A program made the position numbers and the translations under genes. The notes under the pieces are model-generated. The model had not been told where the DNA came from, ran no database searches, and saw only the letters and a list, made by a program, of their open reading frames with translations. Of a stretch of 8,081 nt of DNA, positions 1 to 4,883 are shown piece after piece (the first letter of the stretch is position 1; every line of letters begins with the position of its first letter). Source of the DNA: an uncultured Azospirillum sp. (GTDB lineage: Bacteria; Pseudomonadota; Alphaproteobacteria; Azospirillales; Azospirillaceae); the NCBI GenBank assembly GCA_937960755.1, contig CALGOL010000337.1, forward strand, positions 1 to 8,081, written 5' to 3'.

Positions 1-170
1 TCAGCCGCGGGCAGGGCGGCGAAGGTTCCGGCGTCGCCCTGGAAACCAACGGCGGCCAGCCAGTCGCGCCACGCCGCCGGGGCCTCGTCCCGCCATCGGA
101 CGAAGTTTTCTTTCGTCAAGGCGATTAGCGGAATGGTTGCGGCGGCGTCATCGATGAGCGAGGCGGGCAA
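1..170 (-). CDS. M17 leucyl aminopeptidase-like protein, 5' end only (runs off the left edge)
   Basis: Only the first 56 or so residues are in the window. The frame reads (M)PASLIDDAAATIPLIALTK, then ENFVRWRDEAPAAWRDWLA, then AVGFQGDAGTFAALP. A stretch of the type 'IPL..LT...W...W...GF....GT...LP' resembles the N-terminal domain of alphaproteobacterial M17 leucyl aminopeptidases, which are cytoplasmic two-metal exopeptidases; this is recalled family knowledge. The catalytic C-terminal domain is outside the window, so the function is not proven. The start is TTG at 170-168. It is the only plausible initiator between the in-frame stop (TGA, 185-183) and the conserved part, and it has a good Shine-Dalgarno sequence (GAAGGA) 8 nt upstream. 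The gene is divergent from flgE. A TTG start would make automatic calling miss or shorten it. Confidence 0.58.
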   Translation of the reverse strand, partial: MPASLIDDAAATIPLIALTKENFVRWRDEAPAAWRDWLAAVGFQGDAGTFAALPAA

Positions 171-254
171 TGGGGAATTCCTTCAGTCGCGGCGGCTTGA
201 TGGTCGACAATGCCGCAGCTTGACCGGCAAGAAAAGAGCTCCGGCAAGAGGATT

Positions 255-291
255 GCGGCAATTTTTGCCGCGGCCGATAGCGGCGGCCGCG
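255..291. repeat. Two overlapping inverted repeats in the aminopeptidase/flgE spacer
   Basis: GCGGCAA (255-261) and TTGCCGC (265-271) form a 7-bp stem around a TTT loop. Immediately overlapping it, CGCGGCCG (269-276) and CGGCCGCG (284-291) form an 8-bp stem around a 7-nt loop. The two share bases 269-271, so they cannot both be fully paired. No T-run follows on either strand, so a simple terminator is unlikely. They lie in the likely leader of the minus-strand aminopeptidase gene and about 45 bp upstream of the sigma-54 promoter of flgE. Regulator binding or leader structure are both possible; the role is unknown. Confidence 0.4.
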
Positions 292-334
292 AGGGGCGCC
301 ATTCTAAGTTATTGATATAAAGTTATGTTCTGAG

Positions 335-351
335 TTGGCCTGTGGTTTGCT
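335..351 (+). promoter_or_regulatory. Sigma-54 (-24/-12) promoter upstream of flgE
   Basis: TTGGCCTGTGGTTTGCT matches the sigma-54 consensus TTGGCACG-N4-TTGCW. The invariant GG (337-338) and GC (349-350) have the exact 10-nt gap. The predicted start is near 362, giving a leader of about 67 nt before the flgE ATG. Hook genes are sigma-54 dependent in several alphaproteobacteria (for example Caulobacter with FlbD) and in many other polar flagellates, so the context agrees with the motif. I did not find a convincing activator site by eye. Confidence 0.72.
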
Positions 352-428
352 TTGACAATGGGCGTCGGCGCGTTCAGCAGACCTCGCCGACCGCAACCGC
401 CGTTATTCCGTTTGACCGGAGCCGCGCC

Positions 429-1817
429 ATGTCGATCAACCGAATTTTTTCCAACGGCGTTTCCGGGCTGGTGGCCCAGAGCAACGCCCTGTCGGTGATC
501 TCCGACAACGTGGCCAACGCCACCACCAACGGCTACAAGCGGTCGGAAGCGCAGTTTTCTGATTTTCGCGTTAACGACAAGTTCGGCCGGTTTTTCGACG
601 GCGCCGGCGTGCAGGGTTCGCAACGTCTGTTGGCGGACCGCCAAGGGACCGTCGCGCAGACTGGCGTCACCACTAACGCGGCGATTGTCGGCAACGGCTT
701 CTTCATCGTGCAGGATGTCGACAACGCCTTCGGCGACCGACAGGCGACATCGGATGAGCTGACCGACGCGGGCAATCCGCCGGAGTTGAGCCGGGCCGGC
801 GACTTTTCGCCTGACGCCTACGGGCATCTGGTCAACAGCGCCGGCCGCGCCCTGCTGGGCCAACGGTTGACCGCCGGACAGACGCCCGCCGCCGTCACCA
901 GCGTCAACCAGTTGGAGTTGGTGTCGATGGACGACATGGCGGGGTACTTTGAAGGCTCGACCGAGGTGTCTGTCAAAGCGTCGTTGTCGGTCGATCAGGG
1001 CCTGTCGGCGTCGGGGGATTTGACCACCGTCGATCCGGTTAAGACCACCGTCACCGCGGTTGACGCGACGGGTAAACCCGCCGCCGTTGGTCTGTCGATG
1101 ATTAAGACCGCCGACGATCCGGTGCTGGGCACGACATGGGAAATCTATCAGACCAGCGTGAAGTATGGCGACGGAACCGCGGCGCCCGGCGTCTCGGCGA
1201 CGCCGACGTTGCTGGGCAGCCTTAACTTTGGCCCTGGCGGGGCGCCGACCGGCGGCGCCGACGGGGAAGCCGTCAACATGGCGATGGCGTTGGGCGGCAA
1301 CTTCGGCGCGGTGGCGCTGAACGTCGGCGCGTACAATCGCGCGACGGGCCTCGCTGTCACGGCGACCGGGACAACGGGCAGCACCTCATTCTCCAATAGC
1401 ACCGACGGCATCGTCGCCGACACGTTGAGCGAAGTGCAGCTAACCGACGACGGCTACATCCGCGCGACCTACCGCGGCGGCGAAACCCGCGATTTCTATC
1501 GCATTCCCAATGGCTACGTGCGCAACGCCCAGGGTTTGGACGCCGTGTCGGGCAACGCCTACAACGTGACGGCGGATTCGGGCGAATTGCAGTTTAAGGA
1601 GTTCGGCTCGAAGACGGTTTCGTCGCTGGTGTCGGCGACGGATGATCGGGCGACAGTCGGCGCGGCGCTGGTGGCCAACGCGGTGGAGCAGTCGAACACC
1701 GACATATCGCAGGAATTCACCACGATGATCGTCGCCCAACGCACCTATTCCGCTAACTCCAAGGTGGTGACCACAGCCGACGAAATGACTCAAACCGTGC
1801 TGGGGCTGAAGAATTAA
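429..1817 (+). CDS. flgE: Flagellar hook protein FlgE
   Basis: This encodes the structural protein of the flagellar hook, the curved joint between basal body and filament, exported by the flagellar type III apparatus. The product is 462 aa. The N-terminus (residues 3-37) is the rod/hook helix, with the conserved SDNVANATTNGYK near 25-37. The 'GFF.V' strand lies near 90-94 and RAGDFSPDA...LVNSAGRALLG at 122-144, as in FlgE/FlgF/FlgG proteins. Residues of about 150-400 are the variable hook domains. The C-terminal helix (about 419-462) carries QEFTTMIVAQRTYSANSKVV and ends TTADEMTQTVLGLKN. The length fits alphaproteobacterial FlgE better than the rod proteins FlgF/FlgG (about 250 aa). ATG 429 is chosen over upstream in-frame starts because the homology begins there and GGAG lies 7 nt upstream. 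A sigma-54 promoter precedes it. No other flagellar gene follows; the next gene is convergent and unrelated. Confidence 0.93.
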   Translation: MSINRIFSNGVSGLVAQSNALSVISDNVANATTNGYKRSEAQFSDFRVNDKFGRFFDGAGVQGSQRLLADRQGTVAQTGVTTNAAIVGNGFFIVQDVDNAFGDRQATSDELTDAGNPPELSRAGDFSPDAYGHLVNSAGRALLGQRLTAGQTPAAVTSVNQLELVSMDDMAGYFEGSTEVSVKASLSVDQGLSASGDLTTVDPVKTTVTAVDATGKPAAVGLSMIKTADDPVLGTTWEIYQTSVKYGDGTAAPGVSATPTLLGSLNFGPGGAPTGGADGEAVNMAMALGGNFGAVALNVGAYNRATGLAVTATGTTGSTSFSNSTDGIVADTLSEVQLTDDGYIRATYRGGETRDFYRIPNGYVRNAQGLDAVSGNAYNVTADSGELQFKEFGSKTVSSLVSATDDRATVGAALVANAVEQSNTDISQEFTTMIVAQRTYSANSKVVTTADEMTQTVLGLKN

Positions 1818-1857
1818 GCGAGTGTTTGAAGAGAGCGACGATCATGGACGCCAAGCA

Positions 1858-2559
1858 TCACGGCTTTCGAGCAATTCCAGTGCTAAATAGAGATTCGAAA
1901 AGCAACGCCAATGAGTTAGGGGAGTGAGTATCGTAACGTAGAGAGTCTAAAATATTATCGCTCATCAGACCCGCCTTCAGCGATGCTTGATGCATTGCAT
2001 CGGAAAACTCCTTTTTCGAGGCGTCCTGCCTCTCAGCTGCAACGCCTTCAGTCTGCATTTCCTTAAGTTTTCTTTCCAATATTTGCTTTTCCGAGGATCG
2101 GATTATTTTGGCTGCGATAAAAAATGCGGCATACTCATTTAACAGCACGGTGATGTGTTCGCGCGCGCCATTGAAACTATTAAGACGCGCCTTGTCATAT
2201 GAAATGTTTCGGCGATCCAGGACGGCGCCGATCATGCCGAAGTTCACTAATCGCAACGGCTTTAGTTTCGTGATCCAATACGCATAGTGGCCCGCCTCCT
2301 TCAAATGGTTGGGTGCGGAAACATGACCTTGATCGCCGGCTTTCCCTTCCAGTTTTTCCCCATTCATGTTGTATTCGCGGAGCGTCACGCTGGCTCTCGC
2401 CACGCATTCGTGGACAATTTTATTGTCCATCATGGTTAGCGGGGAGTAGGCCGGATGCTCGTGGCTGAATCGATCAACCGCCTGTGCAAGCAGTTTAGAT
2501 AATTGCTTGAACGTGGCGGTTAAGTCCGGGGGAATGTCGACTTTAGCCATGACTGCCAT
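1858..2559 (-). CDS. Hypothetical protein, 233 aa (unrecognised, lower GC)
   Basis: I do not recognise this family. The open frame ends at TGA 1860-1858 and has ATG codons at 2559 and 2550 (giving 233 or 230 aa). Neither has a clear Shine-Dalgarno sequence, so the start is uncertain. The protein looks soluble and largely helical: no signal peptide or membrane segment, an N-terminal helix (about 10-30), a central part with HLKEAGHYAYWITKLKP (about 85-101), NEYAAFFIAAKIIRSS (about 137-152), and a charged coiled-coil-like stretch (about 153-185, SEKQILERKLKEMQTEG). Sampled rows are about 42-45% GC, clearly below the nif and flgE genes, which suggests horizontal acquisition (inference). It is convergent with flgE (40 bp between stops) and follows the 79-codon gene on the same strand with a 71-bp gap. 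Natural-looking composition over 700 bp and no competing long frame support it being coding. Confidence 0.72.
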   Translation of the reverse strand: MAVMAKVDIPPDLTATFKQLSKLLAQAVDRFSHEHPAYSPLTMMDNKIVHECVARASVTLREYNMNGEKLEGKAGDQGHVSAPNHLKEAGHYAYWITKLKPLRLVNFGMIGAVLDRRNISYDKARLNSFNGAREHITVLLNEYAAFFIAAKIIRSSEKQILERKLKEMQTEGVAAERQDASKKEFSDAMHQASLKAGLMSDNILDSLRYDTHSPNSLALLFESLFSTGIARKP

Positions 2560-2581
2560 ACGTTTTGCGAATCAATCAGAA

Positions 2582-2606
2582 CTGCGCCCTGGTCGTCAAG
2601 GCGCAG
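2582..2606 (-). terminator. Stem-loop between the 79-aa and 233-aa genes
   Basis: CTGCGCC (2582-2588) and GGCGCAG (2600-2606) form a perfect 7-bp stem with an 11-nt loop. On the minus strand it is followed by a moderately T-rich stretch (TTCTGATTGATT), not a clean U-run. It lies 24 nt after the stop of the 79-aa gene and 22 nt before the first ATG of the 233-aa gene. It may be a weak terminator, or an intercistronic structure that sets the ratio of the two products. Confidence 0.35.
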
Positions 2607-2630
2607 CGAAAAGAATAAATTTATGTGGTT

Positions 2631-2870
2631 TTAACCGCTTCTGACCGCAGATTGGGCCATGGCTCCCGTAAGGCGCTCAAAATCCTCGTCCGCTTCGTCC
2701 GACGCCGCCGCCGCCGCGATGCCGGAAACTTGGCGAGCATTTGCGAAGGGAGCGAGAACTCGGCGCAAGGCCGCGTCGTCCAACCCTTCTTCATGTACAA
2801 CGATCAGGTTCTGCGACGTGGTGGCCGGCGATGCCGGAGGAGTCTGTTCTGGAAGGTAGGCGTCTGACAT
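2631..2870 (-). CDS. Small hypothetical protein, 79 aa (unrecognised)
   Basis: I do not recognise this protein. It begins MSDAYLPEQTPPASPATTSQ, a polar, proline-rich and probably disordered N-terminus. Next comes NLIVVHEEGLDDAALRRVL (about 21-39), an alanine-rich segment with an acidic cluster (SDEADEDFERLTG, about 57-69), and a short tail. No signal peptide or membrane helix is visible. The start ATG (2870-2868) has only a weak GGAA about 8 nt upstream. GC is higher than in the downstream 233-aa gene. A candidate sigma-70 promoter lies about 200 bp upstream on the same strand. The overlapping plus-strand frames look like shadows. The same-strand arrangement with the next gene suggests a two-gene unit, but no function can be assigned, and a chance open frame in GC-rich DNA is not excluded. 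Confidence 0.45.
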   Translation of the reverse strand: MSDAYLPEQTPPASPATTSQNLIVVHEEGLDDAALRRVLAPFANARQVSGIAAAAASDEADEDFERLTGAMAQSAVRSG

Positions 2871-3010
2871 TTTTTATTTCCAGCAACGAACCGGTTCTGT
2901 GCGGACATCGACTGACTGCCGGTAGGCCAAATCTTTTCGGCGCAATCTTACTGAGAGCGGCTTACGCCAGTTAAGAAGCGCTGATGAAATGGCTGGCTCT
3001 ACGTCGCTGT

Positions 3011-3064
3011 TCCTTAAGACCCTTCGTTGCAAATTAAGGATTGACGGATTCGTGGCGTCACGAA
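3011..3064 (-). repeat. Pair of short inverted repeats just downstream of the candidate promoter
   Basis: There are two neighbouring stems. TCCTTAA (3011-3017) pairs with TTAAGGA (3034-3040), 7 bp with a 16-nt loop. TTCGTG (3049-3054) pairs with CACGAA (3059-3064), 6 bp with a GCGT loop. On the minus strand they would begin about 12 nt after the predicted transcription start. Arms this short can arise by chance; their clustering and position make them worth recording. Confidence 0.35.
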
Positions 3065-3082
3065 CACTCGACCACTCACCCT

Positions 3083-3111
3083 ACTGTACCGTCACTTAAG
3101 ATGAGAGTCAA
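3083..3111 (-). promoter_or_regulatory. Candidate sigma-70-type promoter for the 79-aa/233-aa genes
   Basis: On the minus strand, TTGACT (3111-3106, 5 of 6 matches to TTGACA) is separated by exactly 17 nt from TACAGT (3088-3083, 4 of 6 matches to TATAAT). The predicted start is near 3076. It faces the two unrecognised genes and lies after the nif terminator, as expected for an independent unit. The match is by eye only. Confidence 0.4.
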
Positions 3112-3184
3112 GGACCGAGATCCCCTAAGACGGGTGTGGCGGTGCACTAAGTTTCAAATTTTCAGCTTGGACCATCCCAAACAA

Positions 3185-3223
3185 AAACAACCCGCGGGCG
3201 GGTTTCCCCGTCGCGGGTTGTTT
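3185..3223 (-). terminator. Intrinsic terminator of the nifHDK operon
   Basis: AAACAACCCGCG (3185-3196) and CGCGGGTTGTTT (3212-3223) form a perfect 12-bp stem. Inside it a further 4-bp CGGG/CCCG stem closes a GAAA tetraloop on the minus strand, with an A/CC internal loop between the two stems. On the minus strand the arm runs into TTGTTTTTGTTT, a good U-tract. It lies 72 nt after the nifK stop. The opposite strand has a shorter T-rich tail, so weak bidirectional action is possible. Confidence 0.85.
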
Positions 3224-3248
3224 CTTGACCAGATCCAAAAGAACCGAA

Positions 3249-3288
3249 GGCGCCGCCCTTTTCGGGAGGGGATGATCGGGACGGCGCC
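3249..3288 (-). other. Stem-loop directly after nifK
   Basis: GGCGCCGCCC (3249-3258) pairs with GGGACGGCGCC (3278-3288), giving 10 bp with one bulged base and a 19-nt loop. On the minus strand it starts 7 nt after the nifK stop and is followed by TTCGGTTCTTTT. It could be a first, weaker terminator or a 3' stabilising structure ahead of the main terminator. Confidence 0.5.
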
Positions 3289-3295
3289 AGCCGGA

Positions 3296-4855
3296 TCAGC
3301 GGATCAGGTCGAAAGAGTAGTCGGTCTGGCCGACCGAATTGGTCTTGTTGTCCGCGTCTTCCAGGATGCGGTCCATGATGCGCACCAGCACGTTCAACGC
3401 GCCCTGATAGCCCCAGGTCGGGTAACGATGGTGGTGGTGACGATCAAAGATCGGATAGGTCAGACGGATGAGCGGGGTCTTGGTGTCGCGCTCCAGATAC
3501 TTGCCGTAGCTGTTGCCGATCAAGTAATCCACCGGATCCGTGAACATCAGCGAACGCAGATGCCACAAGTCCTTGCCGCCGTAAACCTTGGCCGACGCGC
3601 CGAACGGCGAGCCGTCCAACACCTTCTGAACCTGCTTTTCCCACTTCTTCGAACCCGAGGTGGACAGGATGTGCACCGGCTCGGCGCCGATTTCCATGAG
3701 GAAGCGCGCCATGCCGATGCAGAAATCGGGATCGCCGTAGATGGCGAAGCGCTTGCCATGCAGGTGGGTGTGGCTGTCGGCGAAAGCGTCGACCAGACGG
3801 CCGCGCTCCAGCTTCAGTTCCGCCGGCACCGGCTTGCCGGTCAGTTCCGACAACTTCACCAGGAATTCGTCGGTCGCCGCAACGCCCATCGGGTAGTTGA
3901 ACTTGGCGACTTCCTGGCCCTTTTCCTTGATGAACTGCAAGGTCTGGGGCGTGTTGTATTCCTGCATCGAGATGGTGGCCTTGGCGTGCAGCGCCGCCTT
4001 GGTTTCCTCGATGGTGGTGCCGCCGTCGTACATGCGATATTCGCCGTCCGCCGGGGTGTCGAAGTTGTCGGAAACGTCCGACAGGATGGTCGCCTTGACG
4101 CCGAACAGGCCGAAGATGCGCTTCAGTTCGCGATTGTTGCCGACCGCAAAGCCGTCAAAGCCGGGGATCAGGTTGATCGCTTCGGTCTTTTCGACCGAGA
4201 AATCTTCCGCCTTGTCCCAGAAGTTCGACAGGATGCCCTTCATCATGTTGTCGTAGCCGACGATGTGGCTGCCGACGAAGGCCGGGGTGTGGGCGTAGGG
4301 AACCGGGAAATCGTCGGGAACGCTTTCCTTCTTCTTCGCGTTGACGATGAAGCCGCCCAAATCGTCGCCGATGACTTCGGCCATGCAGGTGGTCAGCACG
4401 GCGATCATCTTCGGCTTATAGAGGGCGTAGGCGTTCGCCAGGCCGTCGATCATGTTGTTCAGGCCGCCGAACACCGCCGCGTCTTCGGTCATCGACGAGG
4501 AAACCGCAGAGTTCGGCTCCTTGAAGTGACGGGTCAGGTGGGTGCGGTAATAGGCGACGCAGCCCTGAGAACCATGGACGAACGGCAGGGTTTCAGCAAA
4601 ACCTTGCGCCGCGTACATCGCGCCGATCGGCTGACAAGCCTTGGTCGGGTTGATGGTGATGGCTTCGCGGGCGAAGTTCTTTTCCTGGTATTCCTTGGTC
4701 TTGGTCCATTCGGCGATTTCGGCGACCTTCTCGTCGGAGTGGCCGTACTCGAACTCGACCTTTTTACGCTCGAACAGCTCCTTGTACTCGGGCTGCCGGA
4801 AGAGCGTCATATGGTCCTTGACCTGCTCGGCGCTCTGAGAAACGGGGTGAGACAT
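3296..4855 (-). CDS. nifK: Nitrogenase MoFe protein beta subunit NifK
   Basis: This is the beta subunit of the cytoplasmic MoFe protein (NifD2K2), which reduces N2 to ammonia. It shares the [8Fe-7S] P-cluster with NifD and passes electrons from NifH to FeMo-co. The product is 519 aa, normal for the family. P-cluster cysteines are C74, C99 and C157 (Azotobacter 70, 95 and 153), in ITINPTKACQPIGA, VHGSQGCVAYYR and TTCMAEVIGDDL. Other hallmarks are SMTEDAAVFGG, TPADGEYRMYDGGTT, the DSHTHLHGKRFAIYGDPDF region, GKDLWHLRSL, IGNSYGK and PIFDRHHHH. The C-terminus TDYSFDLIR is also typical. Unusually, Azotobacter Ser188 is Ala here (A192), while Phe99 is Tyr (Y103). ATG 4855 has AGGAG 8 nt upstream. 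It is the last gene of nifHDK, 28 bp after nifD, followed by two hairpins. nifE, nifN and nifX do not follow. Confidence 0.98.
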   Translation of the reverse strand: MSHPVSQSAEQVKDHMTLFRQPEYKELFERKKVEFEYGHSDEKVAEIAEWTKTKEYQEKNFAREAITINPTKACQPIGAMYAAQGFAETLPFVHGSQGCVAYYRTHLTRHFKEPNSAVSSSMTEDAAVFGGLNNMIDGLANAYALYKPKMIAVLTTCMAEVIGDDLGGFIVNAKKKESVPDDFPVPYAHTPAFVGSHIVGYDNMMKGILSNFWDKAEDFSVEKTEAINLIPGFDGFAVGNNRELKRIFGLFGVKATILSDVSDNFDTPADGEYRMYDGGTTIEETKAALHAKATISMQEYNTPQTLQFIKEKGQEVAKFNYPMGVAATDEFLVKLSELTGKPVPAELKLERGRLVDAFADSHTHLHGKRFAIYGDPDFCIGMARFLMEIGAEPVHILSTSGSKKWEKQVQKVLDGSPFGASAKVYGGKDLWHLRSLMFTDPVDYLIGNSYGKYLERDTKTPLIRLTYPIFDRHHHHRYPTWGYQGALNVLVRIMDRILEDADNKTNSVGQTDYSFDLIR

Positions 4856-4883
4856 AGCATTTACTCCTAGAGCCGGGACGGGA

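Larger units (their letters stand above)
2871..3177. other. Gene-free stretch of about 300 bp; possible structured leader of the 79-aa gene
   Basis: No convincing gene or tRNA is seen on either strand. GC is moderate. The stretch contains a TCCTTAA (3011-3017) / TTAAGGA (3034-3040) inverted repeat, a TTCGTG (3049-3054) / CACGAA (3059-3064) repeat with a 4-nt loop, and a candidate minus-strand promoter at 3083-3111. If that promoter is used, positions from about 3076 down to 2871 would be a transcribed leader of roughly 205 nt, or a separate small RNA. I do not recognise a known riboswitch. Confidence 0.4.

Noticed and set aside
309..863. 184-codon minus-strand frame antisense to the flgE 5' part
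   Set aside because: It overlaps the sigma-54 promoter and the conserved FlgE N-terminus; Arg/Val-rich shadow without motifs.
2625..2974. Three short plus-strand frames opposite the 79-aa gene
   Set aside because: Arg/Ser/Ala-rich translations without recognisable features or good ribosome binding sites; they look like shadows.
2871..3177. tRNA gene, insertion-sequence end or CRISPR repeat in the gene-free stretch
   Set aside because: No cloverleaf, no transposase fragment and no regularly spaced repeats were found on reading both strands.
3041..4870. 609-codon open frame on the plus strand, antisense to nifK
   Set aside because: It mirrors nifK codon bias in GC-rich DNA, has a His/Val/Arg-rich composition and no recognisable domain, and crosses the nif terminator. 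nifK on the other strand is certain.
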